Notes under the pieces: model-generated | What the model saw: the letters and a program-made list of their open reading frames with translations, nothing else | What the model was told of the DNA's origin: nothing | Databases searched by the model: none | From: Physocladia obscura | Taxonomy: Eukaryota > Chytridiomycota > Chytridiomycetes > Chytridiales > Chytriomycetaceae | Assembly (NCBI GenBank): GCA_027596945.1 | Contig: JADGJH010000062.1 | Span: forward strand, 8,519 to 35,515 | DNA: 26,997 nt | Direction: 5' to 3' | Part shown: piece after piece, positions 1 to 9,492 of the stretch | Numbering within the stretch: the first letter of the stretch is position 1 | Layout of the letters: each line of letters starts with the position of its first letter | Program-made: the position numbers and the translations under genes

Positions 1-44
1 GTGAGTTTTTTTTTTTTGTGTTCATATAATTCAATTGTTATTAG

Positions 45-1798
45 GCCAGCGCAGCATTCCTCGACCAGATTTTGGGCCTAGTGGACCGGGCGAACACTTG
101 TCATTCATTTTGTACAAAGAAAACAAGGACACTATGGATTGTCTGAACAGTCTTGCACGAGTTACTGGGACACAAGCCATGAATTATACGTTTGCTGGAA
201 CAAAAGATAAACGAGGCGTTACTGTACAAAAGTGCAGTGGTCATCGTGTCTTTCAATCGAAATTAGAAGGAGTCAATCTCGGTCCTAACATCAAAATTGG
301 AAATTTCAAGTTGAGTTTTGTTTAGTTCATTATTCGTTTTTTTAATATTTTTTTTCTCAGATATGTCAAAGAAAGAGTAAATCTTGGAGATTTACTTGGA
401 AACCAATTCGCGATTACTTTACGGTTAGTTATACTTCATCACATGATAATTTTTTAATTTTACTTCTTAGAGATGTGGCCCTCACGGAAAAGAGTGACAC
501 AAAATCGGAAAAAGATATATCAGAAATTTTGCAAACATCTCTTGATTCACTTCAAAAAAGCGGTTTCATCAATTACTATGGCATGCAACGGTTTGGAACA
601 CGAAGTATTTCAACTCATCAAGTTGGCCTTGCAATGCTCGCAGGATCATGGGGCACCGCTGTTGATCTTATAATGATGCCTAAGGGTGATGAAAAGCAAG
701 AAATTATGGATGCAAGAAAACTTTGGATGGAAAAGAGAGACTATAAAGCATGTTTTCATGCATTCCCTAGATATTGTGTGGCGGAACGTGCGGTTATGCA
801 GGCGATGGTGAAAAACAGGAGCTCTCTGCGACTATTCGAGGCATTGTGTGCGGTATTTTAGCCGTCTTTTTTTGTCTCATTTTAATATAATTTTTCTGCA
901 GGTTCCAAGAAATTTGAGGCTTATGTATGTCCATTCTGTTCAGAGCTTTATCTGGAATCATGCCGCGTCTGAACGCATCCGGTTGTACGGTTCGAAAATT
1001 GTGAAGGGTGATTTAGTTGCAAAATACAATGCGTATGCACCCAAGAAGAGCAAACTCGAAGAAGAAGTGGAAGAAGCCGGAGATTTATCTGACATTGCAG
1101 CGATAGCAGAACACAAACAAGGTCGTTTGATTGAAGTTGAGTTGGTAGAAACTGATGAGCAGGCTGCCCAGAAATCAATTGAAGACTTGGTGCTGCCGCT
1201 GCCAGGGCATTCAATCAAGTATCCAACTAACGAGATTGGAAAATTTTACGAAGAGTTTATGGCCAAGTATTTACTGGATCCACATGATATGAAACGAAAG
1301 AATAGGTAGGTTTTGTTATTCAGTTTTCGGATTTAAAAATTGCCATTTATTTCATAGAGAAACTTCCTTGGCTGGAGATTATCGAAGAGTTGTGATCAAA
1401 CCAAAGGATATTTCCTGGTATACTTATCAATTGTCTCGTAAATATTAAGAAAATTGAATACCTTTCATTTCTAGGAATATCATGCGTTATGATGATCCAA
1501 ACTTTCCATTGTCGAGAACAGATTTAGACATTATAAACGGAGTTCCCGAGCCTGTTTCTATTCCTGGTAAACACATATATTTCTTGTTTTTTCCGTTTCA
1601 TTCTTTAAAATTTTGACAGATGGAAAAAGAATTGGTGTTGTTGTTCGGTTTACTTTGGAGACATCATCCTATGCGACAATGGCATTGCGTGAAATCTTGC
1701 GTTCTGACACCAGTGCCGGATACCAGTCGACGCTGTCAGCTAGCTCAAAGAAGGAAACAGATGCTGAAAGAGAAAGTTTTACTCATGTTGTTCAATAA
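45..1798 (+). CDS. PUS7: tRNA/RNA pseudouridine synthase, TruD/PUS7 family (5' end outside window)
   Basis: TruD-family enzymes isomerise uridine to pseudouridine in tRNA and other RNAs. The window opens exactly on a splice donor (gtgagt), so the first visible exon starts at 45. Exons by splice signals and frame: 45-309, 361-423, 471-852, 902-1305, 1358-1417, 1475-1566, 1620-1798, giving 481 residues plus stop. The motif FAGTKDKRGVTVQ, containing the catalytic Asp of the family, lies in the first exon. INYYGMQRFGT and HQVG in exon 3, PRNLRLMYVHSVQSFIWN in exon 4 and a C-terminal SSYATMALREILRSDTS are all signatures of the eukaryotic PUS7 branch. An acidic/Lys-rich insert (about 1042-1180) replaces a shorter loop of the human protein. 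All six complete introns are 47-57 nt. The TAA stop lies inside an AATAAA signal (1793-1798). The N-terminal part is off the window. Confidence 0.95.
1793..1798 (+). terminator. Poly(A) signal AATAAA overlapping the PUS7 stop codon
   Basis: The last codons read GTT CAA TAA, and the stop is the middle of AATAAA. No other good signal lies between here and the convergent HSP90 gene. Confidence 0.55.
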
Positions 1799-1846
1799 AA
1801 ATTGCATGTCCAAAATGTAAACAAAACTATAACATTTCAAATTGAA

Positions 1847-1852
1847 TTTATT
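1847..1852 (-). terminator. Poly(A) signal AATAAA for HSP90
   Basis: AATAAA on the minus strand, 48 nt after the HSP90 stop codon. It lies in the 102-nt gap between the convergent stops of PUS7 and HSP90. Confidence 0.6.
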
Positions 1853-1900
1853 GCATATTGCAAAGTACGGAGAGCAAAAACAAACAAAAACACATTATAA

Positions 1901-4328
1901 TTAATCGACCTCCTCCATTGTGGAAGCGGCAGCATCGGCCTCTTCAAGAACCGGACCATCTTCAACAATACTTTCCGACACGATTTCCTCTTCATCAATT
2001 GAGAGTCCAAGCTTGATCATACGGTGAATACGCCCTGCAAATCCTGATGGGTCTTCAAGTGAGAATCCAGATGCCAACAGTGCAGTCTCAAACAGCAGGT
2101 AAGTGAGATCTTTGACAGTTTTGTCGTTCTTGTCAACAGAGACTTTCTCTTTGAGAGACTTGACGATAGAGTGGGTTGGGTTCAGCTCAAGAGTTTTCTT
2201 CGATGCCATGTATGATTGCATAGAAGAATCACGGAGCGCCTGCGCCTTCATGATACGCTCCATGTTGGCTGACCAACCAAATTGACCAGTGACGAGAACA
2301 CATGGAGAATTGAGAATACGGTTTGAAATGACAACTTTTTCCACTTTGTCGCCAAGAATCTCCTTGATCTGCTTCGTCAGGTCTTCAAACGCTGCCTTCT
2401 GCTCTTCGAGTGCCTTCTTTTCATCTTCATCCTCCTCAAGCTCGAGCCCTTCCTTGGTCGCAGACATAAGTTTTTTCCCATCAAACTCCTTCAATTGCTG
2501 TACACAGTACTCGTCAATTGGGTCCACCATGTAGAGAACTTCAAAGCCCTTCTTCTTAAGTACTTCCAAGAATGGCGAGTTTTCGACTCCAGCACGGGAT
2601 TCACCAGTGATGTAGTAGATATTCTTTTGCTTCTCTGGCATACGGGTAACGTAGTCCTTCAACGAAGTCATCTCTTCACCAGATTTGGTCGAGTGGTAAC
2701 GCAGAAGCTCGGCAATTTTGTTGCGGTTAGTAGAGTCCTCGTGAACTCCGAGTTTGAGGTTCTTGCTGAAAGCTTCGTAAAACTTATTGAAGTTCTCCTT
2801 GTCCTCAGCAATTTCGGCAAACATTTCAAGAACCTTCTTAACAATGTTTTTGCGAATGACTTTGAGAATCTTGTTCTGCTGGAGCATTTCACGAGAAATG
2901 TTAAGGGGAAGGTCCTCGGAGTCAACAATTCCCTTGACGAATGAGAGCCATTCGGGAATGAGTTCCTCGCAGTCGTCCATAATGAATACGCGACGTACAT
3001 ACAGTTTGATGTTGTTGCGCTTCTTCTTCTGCTCGAACATATCGAAGGGCGCACGCTTTGGAACGTAGAGAATGGCGCGAAATTCGAGTTGACCTTCGAC
3101 TGAGAAATGCTTGACAGCGAGATGCTCCTCCCAATCGTTGGAGAGAGCCTTATAAAAGGCACCATATTCTTCGTTGGTGATGTCGTCTGGGTTGCGGGTC
3201 CACAGAGGCTTAGTTTTGTTAAGCTCCTCAGTTTCGGTTGTCACCTCCTTGACCTTCTTTGTTTTCTTGGTTTTTTCTTCTTTCTCATCCTCGTCAATCT
3301 CCTCGATCTTTGGCTTGTCAGCGTCTTCCTCGGTCTTCTCCTCTTCTTCTTCTTCAACTTCTTTCTCAACCTCCTTAGTAACAACAAGCTGGATTGGGTA
3401 GCCAATGAACTCAGAGTGTTTCTTAACAATATCCTTGATTTTCTTCTCTTCAAGGTATTCCAGCTGATCCTCCTTCAGATGCAAGCGAATTATGGTACCA
3501 CGTCCAATGGACTCGTTGATAGTGTCAAGAGCTAAGTAGAGTAACACGTAATTGAGTATATTGTATGTGACAAACAGAAATCAACACACCAATTGTGAAA
3601 GAGCCTCCAGCAGCGGATTCCCAGATGTATTGTTCGTCGTCGTTATTCTTAGTGATGACAGTAACCTTGTCAGCAGCCAGATATGCAGAGTAGAAACCGA
3701 CACCGAATTGACCGATCATAGAAATGTCGGCACCTGAGTTCAGAGCTTCCATGAACGCTTTGGTTCCTGACTTGGCGATTGTTCCGAGGTTGTTAACGAG
3801 ATCAGTCTTCGTCATACCAATACCTAACAATGGTGGGTAGTGGAGAAAGAATATTCAATTGATCAGTTTCATGCTTAGCAAAAAAGAAAAAATTGAAACA
3901 AAAAAGGCTCTGCACACCAGAATCACGAATATCCAAAGTCTTTTCGGCTGCATTAGGCGTAATACGGATGAACAAGTCTTTCTCAGTGTCAAGCTTAGAT
4001 GGGTCTGTCAGAGATTCATATCTGATCTTGTCCAGGGCGTCGGATGCGTTCGAAATAAGCTCACGCAAAAAGATTTCTTTGTTTCTGTTACAATAGACAG
4101 TAAGCAATTATTATGATAGAAGCGATAGCCGGCAAATGTAAGAGAGGATAGGATACGATCGGGTGGAAGGAACGGGTGGGGTCGGCGGCAAAGTGGGGAA
4201 AAAACGGAGAATAAACGCATGTAACTGCGGACAATCGACACTTACGAGTAAAATGTGTTGATGATGAGGGACATCAGTTGAGAGATCTCAGCCTGAAAGG
4301 CAAAGGTTTCTGGAGCAGAATCGGCCAT
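1901..4328 (-). CDS. HSP90: Cytosolic HSP90 molecular chaperone
   Basis: This is an ATP-dependent dimeric chaperone of the cytosol that matures kinases, receptors and other clients. Exons on the minus strand: 4328-4246, 4084-3918, 3823-3590, 3531-1901; they encode 704 residues, the usual family length. Introns are 161, 94 and 58 nt. The N-terminal GHKL ATPase domain is complete: [17 protein letters not shown], the DSGIGMT loop, GTIAKSGT and [12 protein letters not shown] Glu/Lys-rich charged linker (about 3250-3370) joins the middle domain, and the protein ends in MEEVD, the TPR-cochaperone docking tail of cytosolic HSP90. No signal peptide or KDEL is present. The start ATG at 4328 gives [18 protein letters not shown], the standard family N-terminus. 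[20 protein letters not shown] in the C-terminal domain is fungal-like. Expression is probably heat-inducible, given the upstream HSE. Confidence 0.98.
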
Positions 4329-4411
4329 TTGTTTTTTGCAATAATTATTTCCTACACTGAAACGGGAAATTTTGGGGTTTGGGAGCCTTTTGTATGTTTG
4401 GACAAAACACA

Positions 4412-4424
4412 GAATCTTCGAGAA
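4412..4424. promoter_or_regulatory. Heat-shock element upstream of HSP90
   Basis: Plus-strand GAAtcTTCgaGAA is a perfect three-unit alternating nGAAn/nTTCn array, the binding site of trimeric heat-shock factor. It lies 84 nt upstream of the HSP90 ATG, and a weak fourth unit (atc, 4427-4429) continues the phase. Binding is inferred; the pattern is read directly. Confidence 0.85.
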
Positions 4425-4463
4425 AGATCTTTTTTCTTTCCACACGCCCAGCACACATTCACA

Positions 4464-4664
4464 TCATGGATCCACAAATGCGTGCGAACTTTGAGTGATG
4501 ATTTCAACACCAAACTTCAGCTTTATAAATCCACAATGCGGACATGTTCGCAAAAGACGCAATCGTCCTTGTTTTATTGATGCTTCTGGCGAAATCAACT
4601 GAGAATAGTTACAATTACAACACCCCTCATTCACTCTCCACAGTATTTTCTCGTGCGATTTCAA
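4464..4664 (-). CDS. Possible small zinc-ribbon-like ORF, unrecognised
   Basis: This open frame lies between HSP90 and the first insert, in DNA that still has normal CpG. It reads about 66 codons and contains Cys pairs of the form CCNC and CPHC about 30 residues apart, as in a small zinc ribbon. It has no ATG at a sensible position, and an in-frame stop lies only a few codons upstream. If real, it would be a 3' exon whose upstream part was lost or displaced by the nearby insert. Its position, 135 nt upstream of HSP90 on the same strand, matches the tight gene spacing elsewhere. I do not recognise a family, and chance is a fair explanation. Confidence 0.18.
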   Translation of the reverse strand: MKSHEKILWRVNEGCCNCNYSQLISPEASIKQGRLRLLRTCPHCGFIKLKFGVEIITQSSHAFVDP

Positions 4665-4839
4665 CTCAATTTCTCTCGTTTATATTGGTGTTGAGGCGAA
4701 AGGATTTTCTCAGAATATATAGGCCTTTTGACAACTGCACACTCGACACCCTCAGTATTCCATGGCTTTGGATTAATACAGAGTAATCAAACAATCAAAG
4801 AGAATTGCCAACGTATGAAAACAATCATGCGACTGCAAT
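4665..4839. other. Intergenic stretch left of insert 1
   Basis: A+T-rich DNA with a normal scatter of CpG. No gene, RNA or repeat seen. CpG essentially stops after about 4835, which I take as the approximate left border of the insert. Confidence 0.5.
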
Positions 4840-4892
4840 CAGAATTCAATATATCCTCACAGCTTAAATAGAATCAACCTGTAATAAAAGAG

Positions 4893-4912
4893 TCTCCATT
4901 GACAAATGGAGA
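4893..4912. repeat. Short perfect hairpin at left side of insert 1
   Basis: TCTCCATT, a 4-nt loop (gaca), then AATGGAGA, followed by a run of seven A. It may be an element-end or terminator-like structure, or chance. Confidence 0.4.
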
Positions 4913-5394
4913 AAAAAACATAACTTGTTGAATTTAAAATAATATATTACCAGAGTGATCAATCATATTAATAACCTTTTGCATGTCTAGTTATGTGGAG
5001 TTGTGTATGTTACTTCCTCCACGTCATCAATTCTGCAAATTCATTATCCTCTCAGATACTTCCTCTGTTTGTATCCAACCCCTTTTGAAAGTGTCTTTTA
5101 GAAAGCAACACTTGTTTATATTAACACAGTTGTGGCCACTGCCATTGTTCACCTTCCATTTTCTGTTTGCATGCTTCATCCCCAGTTATCACAGAACTAT
5201 CATTCAATTCAATAACCAAACAGTAAAAATTTTAGAAAGTTTAATTGAAAAATAAGAAAATAGAAATTCACAAAAAAAAATGAGAAAATAGACAGTGGAA
5301 TTCAAAACAAAATTCAGGAAATTTGTGAAAAAATTGATTAAAGCTGTGTTGAAGAATGAATTCACTCTTAATGTCTTTAATTTGTGATGAGGTG

Positions 5395-5433
5395 TTGAAG
5401 TATGAGCAACTCTGTGGTGAGAGATTTGTATTA
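5395..5433 (+). repeat. Dispersed repeat, copy 1
   Basis: This 39-nt segment matches the reverse complement of 12437-12475 at 37 of 39 positions. Read as protein it gives LKYEQLCGER, and one of the two differences is synonymous (CTC/CTT). Weaker similarity continues on the 5' side. It links inserts 1 and 2 as related, oppositely oriented elements. Confidence 0.65.
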
Positions 5434-5441
5434 GGGAGGGC

Positions 5442-6005
5442 CTACTCAGTGGTTTCTTCCATCCCTGTGTCCTTGCTCTTGACCACATGTGCTGCTACAA
5501 GCTGCTGGTTGTCCATTTGTATATCCATTTCTATCTGATTGTTGTTGTGCCCATTTCTTTGTCAAGTAGGCTGTGCTTGATTTGGAGTAAAGTTGCATTG
5601 TATAATTCCAGTCAGTGCATTATGCATGTGGGCTTCATCTATTCCCCACAGTACATCCTGAATTTCATCTTCTATGATATTGTTGCACACATCCAGTGTT
5701 GCTTTGTATCCTGCAAATTCCCAGCATATCTTTTCTACTATTATTCCAAGATCTTTTGCTGATTTCACAGATTCCTTAGTGAATTTTTTTGCAGCAATGT
5801 ATTGATCCAGTATTGGTGCATTGTGTGCCAGTTGTAGCTCAGTTACTGTAGAAGGTGGTCCAAAGACTGTGTGTAAATCATTTTTCACATTGGCACAGTT
5901 GATACCATGTTGTCTTGAACCATTCCACTTATGCCGAAAGTATATATTGCTGGATTCCAGAACGATTTTAGTCACAAACTTGAGCACACTGGTCTTTGAT
6001 ACCAA
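5442..6005 (-). pseudogene. Decayed ORF of unknown function in insert 1
   Basis: The minus-strand frame is open from 6005 to a TGA at 5564-5562 and then continues in the same frame for 39 further codons to TAG at 5444-5442, giving about 187 residues with one internal stop. The internal TGA would be CGA (Arg) before a C-to-T change. There is no ATG near the 5' end, and an 18-nt A/T run (6029-6046) with an in-frame TGA abuts it, so it is 5'-truncated. The predicted product is mixed alpha-helical in character (a segment KDLGIIVEKICWEFAGYKA is readable) with no motif I recognise. It is most likely an accessory or second ORF of a mobile element, or a captured gene fragment. Confidence 0.4.
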
Positions 6006-6808
6006 GTGGCGACTGTATTTAGAATGTCAAAAAAAAAAAAAAAAAATTTCTTCTCCATCAAGGCTTTGTGGTTCCAATCCTGACATTTTGATGGCACATG
6101 AATTTTTAGTACTGGTTCTTGAACATGGAGAACTATTGCTGCAGACAAGGGATATTGCAAACATTATGGGTTTGGGTGCATTATTACTCCTATTTGAAGT
6201 AAATTTGCTGTATATAGCTGAGGAACAAGCATAGGGTTCTGGTAAGTTATAGAAAATGGTAGAAGATTTTGCTAGTAGCTGCAGTGGCTTGAGTCAAACA
6301 ATTCAATACTAAGCATCTCAGAACTAAATGACAAGAGTTTGAAATAGGAGTATGGGATTTAGTTGGAATGGAAGTTTAATACTTAAGATATACTTTGTTT
6401 TATTTAATAATACCAACAATAAAGAAACAAAATGAGTTGGGTTTAAGTAGTTTTTAAAGTAGAAAGAAAAAGAAAAAAGAATATAAGATCTTTAGAAACA
6501 AAAATGATTGGAAAGCAGTTGGAAATTGCTTGAATTGTTTTTGAGTTCTTGAGTGTAATTGAAGGCTTGAGAAAATTCTAGAAAATTCTTCGGGAAAAAC
6601 TAGATTAGTCATCTAATTTATAAAATTTTTACTAATATTGTGCATCTTTAACAAAACTGAATTTTTGGGAGAAAAAAGTGACATTTGACAAATTGAAATC
6701 CATTCAGTTCACACTCACCCCTTAGTGGTTCTTCAAAGTTAAAGTGATAATTTTATTACTAATGGACATTCAGTATGCAGTCTTGCATCAACATCTACCA
6801 CCTGCTGT

Positions 6809-7809
6809 TTGTTTTTACTAACTGTATGCATATTACTTTCAAGGAATGTAGAAGTTGCACAACTGTTCAGCAAGTTTAAATTAGCTATTGACCAATGGAT
6901 TGCACAATATAAGGCAGATTATGGCATTGAAGCAGCAACAAGAGATATTGTATACAAAAAGCATGGACTTGAGCACTGCAAATGGCTTGTCAATTTGTAT
7001 TTACAAGAACAATTAATGTTTCCTGTTGAAGCAAGAGCAAAATATGAAAGTAAGTTTCCAGGATCTACTATTGGTGCTTCTACAGTATCTTTTATTCTTA
7101 AGAAGGTTGGGCTGTCATACAAAGTTCTTGAACAGCATGCAGTGCAAATTTGTCATGCAGATATTCTTTGATTTTCTCCATGGCTATTACAAAATTTGGT
7201 CTTTTTGGATGAAATTTCCTTTGATAATTGGGATATGCTGTAAACAAAAGGATGGAGGTTAGTGGGGCAAAAAGTTTTTGTCTGTGGTGAGTTTTGTTGA
7301 AAACCAAGAGTTTTACTGCTATGCTTTATTGGAATCAATTACCCACTTGAAAACTCTTCTGTTGAAGGAGCTTTCAAAAGGCTCAAGTTTTTGGAATGTT
7401 GCACTTCATTTGTGGCAAACTTCAGAGGGATTGTCAAGGAATATCCTGGCTCTCACTCAGTTTGGATTATGATGGTGCTTGCATTCATTGTGTTTAATTT
7501 ATAGTGTATTTTCTGTGATCTCTTGGATTGGTTCCATTATTTCTTCTTACATATTGCACTTTTTTTAATCCAATTAAAATATTTTTTGGCATTGTGAAGA
7601 AACAAACTGTTTGTGAATGTGCTAAAAACCTGAAAAATTTTGTTTCTCTTTTAAACTCAATCTTGGAAGATTTTGTGGAAAATTCTTTCCATGCAATATT
7701 TCAAAAATTTGGGGTTATACATCAGGGAGGTTTGATGCAGCAGCTGAGTTCAGTATTAATATTAAAGAAATCAATGGATTTGAGCCCTACAAAGAAGATT
7801 TTTAAATAA
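6809..7809 (+). pseudogene. Dead DDE transposase, Tc1/mariner superfamily (DDE_3 type)
   Basis: The N-terminal part (6809-7171) carries a helix-turn-helix-like segment, STIGASTVSFILKKVGLSYK, followed by LEQHAVQICHADIL, as in DDE_3 transposases. Reading on in frame gives VFLDEISFDN (first catalytic Asp at 7208-7210), EYPGSHSVWIM just before the second Asp, and, one frame over, FFNPIKIFFGIVKK, where the catalytic Glu of the FFNPIE motif is Lys (7576-7578). Stops interrupt at TGA 7169, TAA 7241, TGA 7298, TAA 7495 and TGA 7516. A one-base deletion near 7471 shifts the frame exactly at the second Asp codon. Three of the stops fall where the family has Arg, consistent with CGA-to-TGA. The copy cannot be active. 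Terminal repeats were not found. Confidence 0.85.
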
Positions 7810-7871
7810 AATTGAAAGTTCTGTGTTAACTACATGATAAGAAAGAGAAAAGGAGTAAAGGTTACAAAAAA

Positions 7872-8865
7872 TTATACAGTGTGATTGACATCCTCCTTAT
7901 CTTCAACCCCATCTCTAATACCCATACTAATGCTGCTAATTGAAGGATTCATTGTTCCATGAAAGTTTTGCAATGTTTGGGAATGGTGAACATTGTAATC
8001 AATTACAATGTCCACATGTCTTTCAATTTCTTTGTATGTGTGCTTCAAGATTTTCAAGCCATCCTTCAAAACTCTCAAATTTCCCTTAGTTTGTTCATTG
8101 TGGCCAATTGTAACTTGATTAGATTTTGCGGCCACATGGAAATGAGCTGCTTTCACAGTTGGGGTCAATCTGAAAAGATGAATTAATTCCAATAGTGGTG
8201 CTTCTTGCGTTCTAGTTTCAAATAGGTGAGCATTTCCTTCAAGTATCCAGTTAGCCCATTGGCATCATATAATATTTCTGGCTGCGTAAAATTGGGAATG
8301 TACTGCTTTCAATTGAGTAATAAGCTCATTTTGTTGAGCTTGCTTCGCAGCACCAGCATGCTCTTGACTTCTTTGAACATTGCCTGATTACCAAAGCCAA
8401 AAGAAGACTTTGCAGTAATAACTGAGATCTCCTGTTCTGGTTTACACCATTTGACCAAATCTGTGGAAGTAACTTCAAACAAGGGTTTAAATGCCTTTGT
8501 TGACCCAGTTTCTCTGACCTTAAAAAGCAGTTTCAAATTTGCAATGGTGGTGTTACTAGAATCAAGATCTCCCCAAACCAGCTGGTTTGAAACAATTTTT
8601 TTTCTTTTGCAATGTGAGGCCTCACCAAAGCAAACACAATTTGATTGAAACTTGGAACAGACAAACATTTGACAGAAACTGGAAGTGCTTTCAAAATTTG
8701 CTGTGTAGCAAATTCACAAACTGATAGTGCAATATTATTTGAAAACAGCAAAGCTGGTCTATTTGGAGTTTGTGCTGCCACTGTTAATTCTGCAGGCTTA
8801 GAAGGGTTGTCTGTTTGATCCATTGAATACAATCTTTCAGAATAGAGCATAGCAAATTTCTTCAC
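7872..8865 (-). pseudogene. Decayed multi-frame ORF of unknown function in insert 1
   Basis: Three overlapping minus-strand frames join into one decayed coding sequence of about 310 residues. An ATG at 8823 opens frame 1, and an eight-base A/T run (8596-8603) marks a shift into the frame covering 8668-8309. A second shift near 8340 leads into a third frame, with one internal TGA, that ends at 7872. The second frame contains KAFKPLFEVTSTDLVKWCKP and the last contains AAHFHVAAKSNQVTIGHNEQ. No domain was recognised. It lies tail-to-tail with the dead transposase and shares its CpG depletion. It could be a transposon partner protein or a captured host gene. The two frameshifts are inferred from continuity of good-looking protein, not proven. 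Confidence 0.4.
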
Positions 8866-9050
8866 CTCTATAATTTAGCAGTTGCGTACTGATTGTATCA
8901 TAGTTGCAACTGTGCATGAGGTGTTTCTGAGAGGGGATGATTTCACTCCCAAAATTCGAATGGGTGCAAGATGTACAGTAATAATCTGCACAAATAAATA
9001 GCTTTAATAAACAAACAATTTTGAATCTTTTGTGTTAATGTGGATATCAG

Positions 9051-9492
9051 TTATTCCGTAGGAGTATGATAGTCAACAGGTTAGCTTGCTTAAGGATATT
9101 GCAGAGTTCAATAACTCATCAATTCCAATCCACGCCAGAATTACGCCTTGCGCCACCACTGACTTGTGTTAACATGACGCAAAAATATTCTTAGTTGAAA
9201 ACGAAAAGCTGGCAAAACCAAAAGGTAATTGCAGTACGTCGCACTAGAATTGGCATCGGCTGAAACTTAACGAGGCGTACAACGAGTAAAGAATATTGTG
9301 AGACTGGGCTGGATGTTCGTTTTCTGTTTCCCCTGTTTTTTACTTCATGAAATCCGACAGCAGTGAAGGGCTGCAAACAAGATAAAGACTATTAAAATCA
9401 CATGAGAGAATGATTCGAGACTGAGTGACGGGCGTTGTGAAGCCTAATATCCAACATTTGAAATCAGCTTTTTCTTTTGTCGAAAAGCAGCT
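9051..9492. other. Intergenic / 5' region of the small gene
   Basis: CpG returns to normal from about 9056, marking the right border of insert 1. No ORF with coding character, RNA gene or repeat seen. It presumably holds the promoter of the gene starting at 9493. Confidence 0.5.

Larger units (their letters stand above)
4840..9050. mobile_element. CpG-depleted transposon-derived insert 1 (composite, decayed)
   Basis: About 4.2 kb, A+T-rich, with only about ten CpG by eye where roughly a hundred would be expected; TpG and CpA are abundant. It contains a decayed Tc1/mariner-superfamily transposase (6809-7809, +) and two other broken reading frames on the minus strand. I found no convincing terminal inverted repeats or target-site duplication, so the borders come from the change in composition and may be off by about 100 nt. 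It may be several nested elements. Flanking coding genes have normal CpG, so the depletion is local. CpG methylation followed by deamination of silenced mobile DNA is the likely cause. Confidence 0.7.

Noticed and set aside
2103..3535. Several open frames on the plus strand across HSP90
   Set aside because: They are antisense shadows of the HSP90 coding exon, with Ser/Phe/Leu-rich products mirroring the Glu/Lys-rich linker.
5487..5762. Plus-strand ORF in insert 1
   Set aside because: It is the complement of the decayed minus-strand frame at 5442-6005 and shows only Phe/Tyr/Ile-rich low-information sequence.
6060..6085. tRNA-like B-box (GGTTCCAATCC) suggesting a SINE or tRNA
   Set aside because: The invariant G of GGTTCGA is missing, no A-box at the right spacing and no cloverleaf can be folded.
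4840..9050. Foreign (host or bacterial) contamination as source of insert 1
   Set aside because: It is flanked on both sides by continuous host-type genes, has no bacterial gene features, and insert 2 shares a repeat with it.
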